Source of the DNA: Roseicyclus sp.
GTDB lineage: Bacteria > Pseudomonadota > Alphaproteobacteria > Rhodobacterales > Rhodobacteraceae
Length of the DNA: 64,000 nucleotides
Direction: 5' to 3'
Assembly (NCBI GenBank): GCA_018401055.1
Contig: JAGYLB010000085.1
Coordinates: 62,001 to 126,000, forward strand
This document shows, one piece after another, positions 31,473-41,487 of this stretch. The number at the start of each line of letters is the position of its first letter. The first letter of the stretch is position 1. Under the pieces are notes generated by a model. That model made no database searches, was not told the origin of the DNA, and saw nothing but the letters and a program-made list of their open reading frames with translations. Both the position numbers and the translations under genes were made by a program.

Positions 31473-32529
31473 GAGCGTGTCGCGTTCATTCGGGTTTGTA
31501 TCCTGCGGCGATGAAGTAGTTGAGGCATTCGTCCTCGGTGAAGAGGTCGCAGACGGCCCCGACGGCTTTCCAGAGGTCATCGTAGGTTCGGGCGGCGGCT
31601 TTGCGGAGCAAGGCCTTGAGCTTGGCGAAGGCCATTTCGATGGGGTTCAGATCAGGCGAGTAGGGCGGCAGCGGCAAGAACCAGCAGCCGATGTCGTGCA
31701 GCATTTCGGAGGCCTTCGGGCTTTTGTGGCTGGACAGGTTGTCCAAGATGATCACGTCGCCAGGCTGCAGGGTCGGGGCGAGCTGGGTCTCGATGTAGAG
31801 ATCGAAGAGCTCACGGTTGATCGGGCCGTCGATCACCCAGGGTGCATCGAGGCGGTCGTGGCGCAGGGCCGCGATGAAAGTCTGGGTCTGCCAATGGCCG
31901 AAGGGCGCGTGATCGACCAGCCGTTCTCCGCGCGGGGCCCAGCCGGTGGTCTTGGCCATGTTTGTCTTGACGGAGGTTTCGTCAATAAAGCCGATCCGCG
32001 TCAGCATGTTGGCCATGAAGGGCTGGCGCCGAGTGATCCAGATGTGGCGCGCCGCCGCGACCTCGGGCCGCTTCTGCTCGACGGCTTGCAGGTCTTTTTT
32101 TGTGCGTCAGCCCGAGGTCCCGCAACAGCCGCCAGACCGAGCCCCGATGCACCGCCATCCCATGCGTCGCGGCGATCTCGCTGGCCAGTCCGGCTGCCGT
32201 CAGATCCTGCTTCTCCGCAATCCGGCGGGCCACCCAGTCCTTCAGGGAGGACAGCTTGCCATGCCCGCCGCCATTGCCCTGAGCCTTTGGCGCGAGGCCC
32301 CCGGTTTCTTTCATCAACTTGACCATGTCGTTGACGAACTTGACCGAGACCCTGAACCGCGCTGCCGTCGACCGATGCGTGTTCCCCTCCGCCACATGAT
32401 CCACCACCCTCTGGCGCAACTCTACAGGATGCGGCTTACCCATCGTTGACCCCCATATCTGCCTCACAGACAGGGAATCACGGATCAAGCCTCAAGGGAA
32501 TCCTGAATCGCGATGACCGCGACATGCTC
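31473..32529 (-). mobile_element. IS630-family insertion sequence
   Basis: 1057-bp element. Ends are imperfect inverted repeats: GAGCGTGTCGCGTTCAT at the left and, read inward from the right, GAGCATGTCGCGGTCAT. It is flanked by TA on both sides (31471-31472 and 32530-32531), the expected TA target duplication of IS630 elements. One transposase gene fills it. Empty-site reconstruction restores a reading frame in the host gene, which supports these exact boundaries. Confidence 0.9.
31486..32443 (-). CDS. IS630-family transposase, two overlapping frames
   Basis: The first frame (to about 32095) holds the HTH part MGKPHPVELRQRVVDHVAEG and LASEIAATHGMAVHRGSVWRL. The second holds the DDE domain: FIDETS, VIILDNLSSHKS and PPYSPDLNPIEMAFAKLK. 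The switch lies at a run of seven A (coding strand; T run ending at 32101). Six A would give one continuous frame (THKKDLQAVEQKRPEV), so this is either an extra base or translational slippage, which is known in this family. Confidence 0.88.
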
Positions 32530-33006
32530 TAGCCTTGCCTTCTTCCTGTGCCGCATGACCGTCCCGCGCTTCGCCAATATCTGGAAGGCTGCCTTCATCG
32601 CCTCGGCTGCAGTGATCATGGCGGATGCCTTCGGCAGTGCGCCCTGCCGCAGACGCTGGGACCGATCGTGGTTCTGGCAGTCGGACTGACCACCGCCTTC
32701 TTCTGCTACACCAGCGTGTTGCAGACGCCCGAAGGGGAACCGATGGGTCATCGTGCCGCCGCGCTTGCGCTGGCGGCGCATGCTGCATTTTCGATCGCGA
32801 TGTTCTTCCTCGTCTATCCGATCATGATCCAGACCCTGCTCTGACAGTCAGCGTCGCTGCCCAAACGGCAGGCATCGCTGGCTGACCTGCCCGAAATTGC
32901 AGCGCAGAACCGGATAGACCCGACGCACCCGAACGGGTTAACCTCTAGGTCCACCGGAACCGGGCCCGCGCCCGTGCGCTGTGCCCCCAAGACGGGAGAC
33001 TAACCG

Positions 33007-33189
33007 ATGGACCACAAGGATCTCGTGCAATACGCCCGCAGCCTGTTCGACGCCCATGGCGACAAGGCCGAGGCCGAGGCTGCACAGAAGGCCGCAGCCG
33101 CCCGCGAGGCGGGAAAGACCGCAGATGCGGAAACATGGGAAAAGATCCGCTCCCATATCAAGGAGTTGCGCGGCGCGACCCAGCGCTGA
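33007..33189 (+). CDS. Small conserved-looking helical protein
   Basis: 60 aa, MDHKDLVQYARSLFDAHG then an alanine/glutamate-rich helix (AEAEAAQKAAAAREAGK) and WEKIRSHIKELRG. A GGGAGAC ribosome binding site lies just upstream. Short proteins of this type occur in Rhodobacteraceae with unknown role. Composition matches the surrounding genes. Confidence 0.55.
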   Translation: MDHKDLVQYARSLFDAHGDKAEAEAAQKAAAAREAGKTADAETWEKIRSHIKELRGATQR

Positions 33190-33198
33190 GGGACCGCC

Positions 33199-33978
33199 TC
33201 AGGCGACCGCCGCCACCGGCACGGGCTTGCGGCCTTCCGCCCAGGCCCGCGCCGCGGCGCCAAAGGCCTCGAACAGCGGGCGGCTGACCGGATCCTGGGC
33301 CGCGCGGTATTCCGGGTGCCACTGCACCGACAGGGTGAAGCCAGCCGCGCCCGCGATGTAGATCGCCTCGGGCGTGCCGTCGGGGGCGTGTCCGTCGATC
33401 ACCACGCGGCACCCGGGCGTCTTGATCCCCTGCCCGTGCAGCGTGTTCGTCATCACCTCGGTCGCGCCGAAGACCCGGTGGAACGGCCCGCCCTCGGTCA
33501 GGGTCACGGCATGGCGGAGCGCGAATTTCTCCTCGATGGTGCCATCGGGCGGCATCCGGTGGTTCATTCGCCCCGGCAGATCGCGGATTTCGGGGTAGAG
33601 CGAACCGCCCATGGCCACGTTCACTTCCTGAAACCCTCGGCAAACACCCAAAAACGGTTGGCCGCGCTCGACACAGGCCCTGATCAGCGGCAGCGCCACC
33701 GCATCGCGCGCCCGGTCAAAGGCCCCATGCGCCTCGGTCTCGGGCTCGCCGTATTCCTCAGGGTGCACGTTGGGCCGCCCGCCGGTGAAAAGAAATCCGT
33801 CGCAGACCTCCAGCAACTCGGCGACGCAGACGAAGCGCGGATCGGCCGGGATCACCAGCGGCAGGCCACCCGCCACCTCGGCCACGGCTTCCGCATTCAT
33901 GGCACCGCCCGCGTAGGTGCGGTATTGTTCGTTCACCAGATGCTGGTTGCCGATGATGCCGATGACGGGCCGGGCCAT
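33199..33978 (-). CDS. Class I glutamine-amidotransferase-like hydrolase (PuuD family)
   Basis: Intact 259 aa. The nucleophile elbow is LGVCRGFQEVNVAMGG (catalytic Cys) and the His-Glu pair is in VQWHPEYRA. N-terminus PVIGIIGNQ and FTGGRPNVHPEEYGE match gamma-glutamyl-gamma-aminobutyrate hydrolase PuuD-type enzymes of putrescine degradation. No other puu genes are adjacent, so the substrate is uncertain. Confidence 0.85.
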   Translation of the reverse strand: MARPVIGIIGNQHLVNEQYRTYAGGAMNAEAVAEVAGGLPLVIPADPRFVCVAELLEVCDGFLFTGGRPNVHPEEYGEPETEAHGAFDRARDAVALPLIRACVERGQPFLGVCRGFQEVNVAMGGSLYPEIRDLPGRMNHRMPPDGTIEEKFALRHAVTLTEGGPFHRVFGATEVMTNTLHGQGIKTPGCRVVIDGHAPDGTPEAIYIAGAAGFTLSVQWHPEYRAAQDPVSRPLFEAFGAAARAWAEGRKPVPVAAVA

Positions 33979-34198
33979 GTGGTCTCCCCTTTACGCTGCC
34001 ACCAGATGTAGCGCCGTTTCCTGCAAACGAAAAGACCGATGCAGGACACAGGCGCCCTGCGTTGATGCAGATGCCCGTTTTTCATGCAGTCTACCGTCAA
34101 GGTCCTGGCTCGTTCGGGCGCCGAAAAAATCTTCTTGCCAGACAAAACGACCCTGACAATACTATGGTCATTGGTTAACGCATTTTCACGAGGACCGG

Positions 34199-35109
34199 AT
34201 GGCGACATTCACCGTACCCGCGGGCACACTTTATACGATTTACAATCCCATCGGAACTTGGCTGGCCACCGCCGTGACGCCAACCGACTGGATCATCACC
34301 GACAACGATCCGGATGACAATTTCTTTTCCTCCTCCGACACGCTCACGCTCGACTACGGCAATGGCACGATCGAGAATTTCAGCTTTCTGGGGCGAATGA
34401 CGGCCGATCCGCCGGGAATGCCGCTTGTGATCAATCAAGCCACGGCGTCGAACGCCACCTTCGTTCTGAACCGGCACCTGAGCCAGTCGGAGTTCCCGAC
34501 CCTGACAGATCTCGTGATCGACACGAACGCGACCTTCGACACGATCTGCTTTGCGGCAGGCACCCGCATCGCCACACCGAATGGCTGGGCCGAGGTGCAG
34601 GATCTTGCCACAGGCGACCCGATCCTGACTGCCGACGGGCGCTGCGTGCCCGTGCTCTGGCTCGGGCGGCAAACGCTTGTGCCGGTCTTCACGCCTACTG
34701 ACAGGGGGCCTCGTGCGGATATCGGCGGGCGTGTTGGGCGAGGGACTTAGCGCTGCGCGATCTGGTCGTGACAGCCGATCACGCCCTGTGCCTGTCGGGC
34801 GTTCTGGTGACGGCGGGCGCGCTGATCGGCGCCGAGGGAATCACCCCAGTGCCGCGCAACGAGATGGGTCAAACAGTGACCGTCTACCATGTCGAAACAC
34901 AAGATCATGACCTCATCCTGGCCGAAGGTGTACCGGCCGAGACCTTCATCGATTACACGTCGCGCCGCGTCTTTGACAATTACCCGGAGTTCGAAGCGGC
35001 GTTTCCTCAGGGTCGATCGGTGGGCGAAATGACCCTGCCCCGCGTCAGCGCGTCACGCCATCTGCCCCGCGCGCTGCGCGATCGTCTGGGGTTGCGGGAC
35101 AGTGCATGA
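34199..35109 (+). CDS. Hint-domain protein, frame-broken
   Basis: About 300 aa. The N-terminal 115 residues are rich in Thr, Asp and Asn and unlike the neighbours in style, resembling an exported or surface domain. The Hint core begins CFAAGTRIATPNGWAEVQDL and continues GDPILTADG, LWLGRQ, and after a frame break near 34700-34760, VTADHALCLSGVLVTAGAL and DLILAEGVPAETF. This corresponds to Hint_2-type domains common in Rhodobacteraceae secreted proteins, linked to protein autoprocessing. Upstream 33979-34198 holds only the likely divergent promoters. Confidence 0.78.
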
Positions 35110-35133
35110 GACACGGCGGGGAAGCGTGCGCCT

Positions 35134-35520
35134 CTAACCGCCGCCGCCCCGTAGACGCGCCGTCACTTCGATCTCGATCTTCATGCGCGGGTCCTGCAGA
35201 CCCGCCACGAACATCGTCGCCGCGGGCCGCACCTCGCCCAGCCATTTGCGCGTCACCGGCCAGCACGCTGGCCACAGACCCGCATCGGGCAGGAGGTAGC
35301 GCACCCGCACCACGTCGGCCATCGTGGCGCCAGCCTCCCGCAGGGCCGCGTCGATGTTGGCAAAACTCTGCTCGGCCTGCGCGGCCGCGTCGGGCGATAT
35401 CTCCATCGTGGCATAGTCGAACCCGGTTGTGCCCGCGACAAAGACCCAGCCATCTTGCACCACCGCGCGCGAATAGCCGATCTCGGCCTCGAAGGGCGAA
35501 CCGGAGGAGATCAGCCGCTT
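35134..35520 (-). CDS. RidA/YjgF-family protein
   Basis: About 128 aa. Blocks are SSGSPFEAEIGYSRAVVQDGWVFVAGTTG, QAEQSFANIDAALREAGAT and the C-terminal MKIEIEVTARL, matching the Rid family (enamine/imine deaminases). The conserved part begins KRLISSG at 35520, but no start codon is in frame there; the only in-frame ATG (35577) would lie inside the neighbouring gene, so a base is probably missing near 35520. It follows the GlcG-like gene directly. Confidence 0.75.
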   Translation of the reverse strand, partial: KRLISSGSPFEAEIGYSRAVVQDGWVFVAGTTGFDYATMEISPDAAAQAEQSFANIDAALREAGATMADVVRVRYLLPDAGLWPACWPVTRKWLGEVRPAATMFVAGLQDPRMKIEIEVTARLRGGGG

Positions 35521-35950
35521 ACCACGCCCGCGCCTCGAACCCCGCCGCCTCGATCCCCGCCACGGCAACCGCCGCATCCTTGTCCGACGTGTCGCCGGTC
35601 ACACCCACAGCGCCCACCACGACCCCGTCTTGCAACACCAGCACCCCGCCGGGCACCGGCACCAGCCTGTCCGCCGAAGGCCCCGTTCACCGCGCCCATG
35701 AAGGCCGGCTGCCCTCGGCGCGCGCTTTCTGGACGCTGAGCCGGGCATCCCCAGCATCACCGCGCCATAGGCCTTGCCGCGCGCGATCTCGAACCGGCCG
35801 GGGCTTGCCCCATCCTCGCGCTCGAAAGCGAGCGGATGGCCACCCGCATCCAGCAACCACCGATCGACAAGGGGTTCAACCCCATCTCGCGCCCCTTGGC
35901 GCGCGTTCGCCACCGCGATCACCTGCGCGCCATCATCCAGATGTGATCAT
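35519..35950 (-). CDS. GlcG/HbpS-family heme-binding-like protein, frame-broken
   Basis: About 143 aa. Blocks from three frames are LDDGAQVIAVANAR, LLDAGGHPLAFEREDGASPG, IARGKAYGAVMLGMP, GAVNGAFGG and VLVLQDGVVVGAVGVTGD, ending FEARAW with TAA at 35519-35521. This is the GlcG/DUF336 family, often next to glycolate and malate synthase genes. Breaks lie near 35940, 35880, 35730 and 35665. It shares a strand with glcB, about 130 bases upstream. Confidence 0.7.
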
Positions 35951-36060
35951 CGCGTTCACTTCCCTTCAGGGCTAACGCAGGGCCGCACTGGCCCCGCGCA
36001 GAACTGTCCATTGTCTTCTGTCTTGTCCCAAATACCTCCTCCGGAGGTCCGACCGGGGAC

Positions 36061-36080
36061 AGCGCCCGCGGCCGGGCGCT
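36061..36080 (-). terminator. Hairpin at the end of glcB
   Basis: AGCGCCCG pairs with CGGGCGCT around a 4-base loop right at the glcB stop codon. No T tract follows, so this is only a candidate terminator; a second palindrome (CCTCCGGAGG) lies about 20 bases further on. Confidence 0.3.
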
Positions 36081-38226
36081 CAGGCGGCCTTCAACTCCAG
36101 CCGCCGGGCATGCAAAACTGGCTCCGTATAGCCCGAGGGCTGCGCGCGTCCCTTGAAAACCAGATCACAGGCCGCGGCAAAGGCGATGCCGTTGAAGCCC
36201 GGCGCCATGGGCGTATAGCTTGGATCGCCGGCGTTCTGTCGGTCCACCACACCGGCCATCTGGCGCAGGATCTCCATCACCTGCGCCTCGGACACGACAC
36301 CATGATGCAGCCAATTGGCGATATGCTGGGCGGAAATCCGGCAGGTCGCACGGTCCTCCATCAGAGCCACGTCGTTGATGTCGGGGACCTTGGAACAGCC
36401 CACGCCGCCATCGATCCAGCGCACCACATAGCCCAGAATGCCCTGGGCGTTGTTTTCCACCTCGCGCGTCACCTGCGCCTCGGACCAGCGCTGGTAGGCT
36501 GCCAACGGAATGTCCAGAAGCGCGTTGACATAGGCCCGTCGCCCACCCTTGGCGAGCTTGGCCTGCACGGCGGCCACATCGACCTGATGGTAATGCAAGC
36601 TGTGCAACGTCGCCGCCGTCGGGCTGGGCACCCAGGCGCAATTGGCGCCTGCGCGCGGGTGTTCGATCTTGGCCTCCAGCATCTCGGCCATGGCGTCGGG
36701 CATGGCCCACATGCCCTTGCCGATCTGCGCGCGGCCCCATCAGGCCACATTCCAGCCCGATGTCGACATTCTGGTTCTCATAGGCCGCGATCCACGATTT
36801 GCGCTTGATGAAATCCTTGCGCGAGAATGGCCCCGCCTCCATCGAGGTGTGGATCTCGTCGCCGGTCCGGTCGAGGAACCCGGTGTTGATGAAGGCCATC
36901 CGGTGTTTGGCCGCCCGGATGCACTCCTTGAGGTTGACGGAGGTGCGCCGTTCCTCGTCCATCACGCCGAGCTTCACCGTGTAGCGGTCCAGGCCCAGAA
37001 TGCGCTCCACCTCGGTAAAGGTCGCGTCAGCGAAAGCCACTTCCTCGGGCCCGTGCATCTTGGGCTTGACCACATAGACCGATCCCGCGTGGCTGTTGCG
37101 CAACCCGCTGTCTTTCTTCAGGTCGTGCAGCGCGATCAGCACCGTGACCATGGCATCCATCAGGCCCTCGTAGACCTCCGCACCATCCTCCAGCAAGATC
37201 GCGGGGTTGGTCATCAGATGGCCCACGTTGCGCACCAGCATCAGGGCGCGCGCCTTGACCTGCATCGATGTGCCGTCGGGGGCGAGATAATCCAGATCGC
37301 CGGCAAGCGCCCGCGTCATCTGCCGCCCGCCCTTCTCGAACGTCTCGGTCAGATCGCCCCGCATCAGCCCCAACCAGTTACCATAGGCCTGCACCTTGTC
37401 TTCGGCATCGACGCAGGCCACCGAATCCTCGCAATCCATGATCGCGCTGATCGCGGCCTCCATGCGAACATCGGCCAGTCCCGCCTGATCGCGCGACCCG
37501 ATGGGATGGGTGCGGTCGAAGACCAGTTCCACATGCAGCCCGTTGTTGACCAAGAGCACATGGCTCGGCGCCTTTGCGTGGCCCCGGTAGCTCAGCGAAT
37601 TTCGCGGGGTTTTCCAGCGGCTTGTCGTCGATCAAAAGCTGGCCGCGGTCGATGTGATACCGCCGCGCATCAGCATGGGAATGGCCCTCGATCGGAAAGG
37701 CGCTGTCGAGGAAGACGCGCGCGCGCGCCACGACCCGCGCACCGCGACCCCGATCATAGCCGCCGGGTCGGGGCGCGCTGCCCATCGCATCGGTGCCGTA
37801 GAAGGCATCGTATAGACTGCCCCAGCGCGCGTTCGCCGCATTCAGGGCAAAGCGCGCATTGGTGATCGGAACCACCAGCTGCGGGCCCGCGACGCTGGCG
37901 ATCTCGGGGTCGATGCGGCTGGTGTCGATGGAAAACTCTTCGCCCTCGGGCAGAAGATAGCCGATCTCGCGCAGATGGGCTTCATAGGCGTCGGCGTCAT
38001 GGGGCTGGCCGCGCCGCGCGATGTGCCACGCGTCGATTTTCGCCTGCAAATCCTGCCGCTTGTCCAGAAGTGCACGGTTTTTCGGGGCGAAAGCATGCAG
38101 CATCTCCGAGAACCCGTCCCAGAACCCCGCCACATCGACGCCGGTTCCGGGCAAGGCCCGACCCTCCAGGAATTGCGCCAGTTCCACCGCCACCTGCAGC
38201 CTTGCGCGCGCCACATATGTCGTCAT
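36080..38226 (-). CDS. glcB: Malate synthase G, frame-broken
   Basis: About 715 aa, the usual size of the single-chain malate synthase that condenses glyoxylate and acetyl-CoA. N-terminus [22 protein letters not shown]; middle block [24 protein letters not shown] carries active-site residues; [30 protein letters not shown] and, in the third frame, [16 protein letters not shown] and [14 protein letters not shown] follow. Frame breaks lie near 37560-37620 and near 36715-36745. The nearby GlcG-like gene suggests a glycolate/glyoxylate setting. Confidence 0.93.
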
Positions 38227-38354
38227 GTCGATCACCCCTATATGCTGCCATTTCCCCGGTATCCCGCAGCATACCGGAGCTTCGCGCAGCGGATTAAGGA
38301 AAAAGTTTCCGATCGGCAACAGGCCGCGACACGGTTTGTGCCACAAAAGGGGCG

Positions 38355-39249
38355 TCAGCCGATCAGGCGGGCGGCCTCGGCTTCGGTCAGGCGGGGATGG
38401 GCGGGGCTGTCAGGCGGGGCCGCACCCGCAGGCCAGTCGGCGGGCGGGCCGAGGGCGAGGCTTTCGCGGGGCCAGAAACTCTCGCAGGCCAGCGCCTGCG
38501 CGAAGATCACGGCATGGTCGGGCAAGAGCAGCTGGTGCCATGTGATGCTGCCCCCAAAGTCGCGCGTGGCCTGACCGGCGGTGACAAAGGCCGCCGCCGG
38601 AACCAGCACAGGCCCCTCGGGGCTGTCCAGCCGCACGCATTGGGTGCCGGCGATCAGCAGATCGTCGCCCAGCCCCATGAACCCGCGGCGCAGGCGTACC
38701 GGCGCGGCCTGCCCGCGCGCCAGAACGCTGTGCAGCCCATGCCAGACAACTGGCTGAAAGCCATGCCCATCGGTCCAGATCTTGTCGCCGACCGCGATAT
38801 CCTCGATCGGGCGCTTGCGATCACCTCGGTCAGGATGCGGGTGCCCGCCGCGAACCCACCGGCAAAGCCCGGGGTGTCCCGTCCACCGCCATGAGACAGC
38901 GAAAGCTGATAGCGCTGGCCGGGCTTGAGCGGTAGCGCCGCGGCGATGACCTGCAGGGCCAGACCGGGCGGGTTACTTGCGCGCAGCATGTAGCCGGTGA
39001 CCCGGATGCCCTTGGCGACATCGGCCAGAGTCCAGATCTGCCGTGCCAGATCACCCGTCACAAAGACCTGCCCACCCAGCGTGACGGGGCAGCAAGCCTG
39101 TCGCCGTCCAAAAGCACCTGAACCGGCACAGCGGACCGCGCCAGCGTCAGGGGCAGCCCTGCCACGGTTTGCGCGGCGGCGATCGGATCGGCGGGCAGGC
39201 TGCCGCCGAAATCCTCGGGGAGATAGGCATAGATCGAGCTGGCGGTCAT
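38355..39249 (-). CDS. Second Hint-domain protein, frame-broken
   Basis: About 298 aa. N-terminus MTASSIYAYLPEDFGGSLP (39249), a middle region GQVFVTGDLARQIWTLADV, then a Hint core GGFAAGTRILTEV and, after breaks near 39085 and between 38820 and 38690, GLGDDLLIAGTQCVRLDSPEG and TWHQLLLPDHAVIFA. The HxLLxxxHxV-like stretch is typical of Hint_2 proteins. The catalytic first residue of the Hint core is not clearly visible here (GGFAAGT lacks the Cys seen in the other copy). Function unknown. Confidence 0.68.
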
Positions 39250-39278
39250 GTCCTGCCCCGATAGACCTGTGCCGGGGA

Positions 39279-39449
39279 TCATCCCGGTCTCTTGGCGGAT
39301 TTGTCTGCTGGGCGCGCGTTCCTGCACCTATCAGAGCAATACCGCACCTCATCCCAAACCTTTTCCCACTTCTTGCGCCACGTAAAGGGCCGCCCGCAAG
39401 TGATGCAGGTCTTTTGCGGCAGATCGGATTTCTTGCGCATGCGGGCCAT
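39279..39449 (-). CDS. DUF2256 zinc-ribbon-like small protein
   Basis: 56 aa read directly from the minus strand: [18 protein letters not shown], then [17 protein letters not shown] and RYCSDRCR. The paired Cys motifs (CITC and YCSDRC) and the FTWRKKW block are the DUF2256 signature. The family frequently sits beside photolyase or cryptochrome genes, as here (the photolyase lies 60 bases upstream on the same strand). Function is not established. Confidence 0.82.
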   Translation of the reverse strand: MARMRKKSDLPQKTCITCGRPFTWRKKWEKVWDEVRYCSDRCRNARPADKSAKRPG

Positions 39450-39508
39450 GGGCGAAAGCTAGCCCTACGACCCTGCACGGCCAGAGCGCCCCGGAACGCG
39501 CCCAACGG

Positions 39509-41051
39509 CTAGAGATCGAGGTGCAATTGCGCCTCGGGCACGCCCCGCTTGCGCCGACCCGGGGCGCGGTCGTTGACGAAATGACGCCCCGCCCCGCCAT
39601 CCTTGCGGCTGGCATGCTTTTGCACCACGCGCGCCGCCTCTGCGCGGAAGGCGTCACCGCGCCGGACCGCCCAGACCGCGTCTCGCGCCGCCCGTGCCGC
39701 CTCGGCCAGATCGACGATGGGCGCGGGGTAGCGTTTGCCCAAAAGTCGCCCCGCGTCCTCCCAGGCCCAAGGCGTCTGCAGAGCCGCATCGGGCACCTCG
39801 CGCAATTCGGGGCACCAGTGGCGGGTAAAGACGCCTGTCGGGTCTTGATCATGGCCTTGCTTGACCGGGTTGTAGATCCGCACGGTGTTCATGCCGGTCG
39901 TGCCCGACTGCATCTGCATCTGCGGCCAGTGGATGCCGGGCTCGTAATCGGTAAAGAGCCGCGCCAGATGCGGGCCGGTCGCGCGCCAGTCGAGCCACAG
40001 ATGGTAGCTGGCGAAGGAAACCAGCATCGCGCGCATGCGAAAGTTGAGCCAGCCGGTGGCGTTCAGCGAGCGCATGCAGGCATCGACGAAAGGAACGCCC
40101 GTCTCGCCCTTTTCCCAGGCGGCCAAACGGGCGGCATCGGGCACCATCGGCCGCAGCCCTTCATAGGCGGAATGCAGACAGCGCCGTTCCAGCGCCGGTT
40201 CATCCTCCAGCTTTTGCATGAAATGGTCGCGCCACGCGAGCCGCGCCTCGAAACTGGCCATGGCACCCGACCAACCCTCGCGCGTCCCCTTGGCCTGACG
40301 CTTGCGCGCAGCACTGGCCTGCGCCGCCTCGCGGGTGCTGATCGTGCCCCAAGCCAGATGCGGGCTAAGCCGTGAACAGGCCTCGGCCCCCTCCAGTGGC
40401 GAGGACATGGCGCGCCGGTAGGTCTGGCCCCGCACCTCCAGAAAGGAGGCAAGCGTCGCCTCGGCCATGGCGCGCCCACCTTCTCTGGCGTCCGGGACAA
40501 GGATCGAAGGGCAATCCCAGATCGCGCGCATCGGGGATCACACCGGGGTCAAGGTCGAACCCCGTCAGCCCCTCGGGCATGGATATGACCGCGGCCCGCA
40601 TTGCGCCGTCTCGCCGCGCGGCCCAACCGTCGCGCCCCTTGAGCCTGCGCATCACGCCCGCCTGCGGCCGCTCGGACCAGCACACGCCCAAAGCCGAAAG
40701 ACGCGCAGCGACAGACCGGTCGCGGGCATAGCTCCACAGATTGCCGGTCTCCTCGCAGCTCAAGACCTCGGTGATCTTCGTTTGTGCAAGCAGGTCCGCC
40801 AGAACCTCGGTCGCGGGGCCTACCCGCACGATCAGCGGTGCGCCCAGCCGCCCTAGATCGTCGCGCAGGCCCCTCAGGCTTTCGGCCACGAACCGCCATT
40901 GCCGCGCCGAGGCATCGGGTTGCGCCCAAGCCTCTGGTTCGGCGATGAAAAGGGGCAAGATGCGGCCGCCACGCGCAGCGGCCTCGGCCAGGACGTGATT
41001 GTCCTGCACCCGCAGATCGCGCTTGAACCAAACAAGAACATCCGTGCCCAT
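39509..41051 (-). CDS. Deoxyribodipyrimidine photolyase/cryptochrome, frame-broken
   Basis: About 513 aa flavoprotein that repairs UV-induced pyrimidine dimers with blue light. N-terminal antenna domain starts MGTDVLVWFKRDLRVQDN. The FAD-binding C-terminal half shows LSPHLAWGTIS, GETGVPFVDACMRSLNATGWLNFRMRAM, YEPGIHWPQMQMQSGTTGMN and RIYNPVKQGHDQDPTG. The latter blocks resemble the FeS-BCP/cryptochrome-like group as well as class I photolyase. A single break near 40490-40520 separates the halves. Confidence 0.88.
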
Positions 41052-41108
41052 GGCGGGGCAGATAGCAGCAACGGCGGCCCTGTCAAAGCCCCGCCGCGTT
41101 GCCTTTCG

Positions 41109-41288
41109 TCAATCGCCGACCGTGGGCGCGATCAGCCCGGCCTCGGGCGTGGTGCCGCTGCTTGCGACCTGCAGGGCAATGAAGCCCACAAGGATCACGG
41201 CAGCCAGAACGATCAGCCCGCGCAACACGGTCAGAACCGGCTTGTGGCGGCGTTCCTGCTTTTCGACATTGGTGCTTGGGGCGGACAT
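41109..41288 (-). CDS. Small single-helix membrane protein
   Basis: 59 aa, starting MSAPSTNVEKQERRHKPVL, with one transmembrane helix at about residues 22-44 (LRGLIVLAAVILVGFIAL). Start follows a GGAGAC site. No family recognised. It lies just downstream of the pepN promoter region on the opposite strand and upstream of the photolyase gene. Confidence 0.55.
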   Translation of the reverse strand: MSAPSTNVEKQERRHKPVLTVLRGLIVLAAVILVGFIALQVASSGTTPEAGLIAPTVGD

Positions 41289-41487
41289 GGCTGTCTCCTT
41301 TCGCCTTGGGTGTCGATCTCGCCGCCAAGGGTCGATCCCCCCGGTGGCGAGACCCTTCACTTATGACCGAACCCGGGGGAATCAAGGAAGCAAGACCGTC
41401 TCGGCCCCTGCCGCGCCTTGCCCCCGGCCTGCGCCCGGCCTAGCCTCTCCCCCAGTCGCCGCCCGTCGCAGCGCCACAGGAGAGCCG

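Larger units (their letters stand above)
31400..32844 (+). pseudogene. Small membrane protein gene split by IS630 element
   Basis: The 5' part (31400-31472) encodes MDYLGMMAGLVGALFGAVL and the 3' part (32532-32844) encodes AFFLCRMTVPRFANIWKAAF and, after one further frame break near 32632-32645, LGPIVVLAVGLTTAFFCYT to FFLVYPIMIQTLL. Removing the IS with one TA copy joins them in frame (...AGAI-SLAFFL...), giving about 128 aa with four hydrophobic helices. No named family was recognised. The insertion near codon 25 should abolish the product. Confidence 0.72.
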
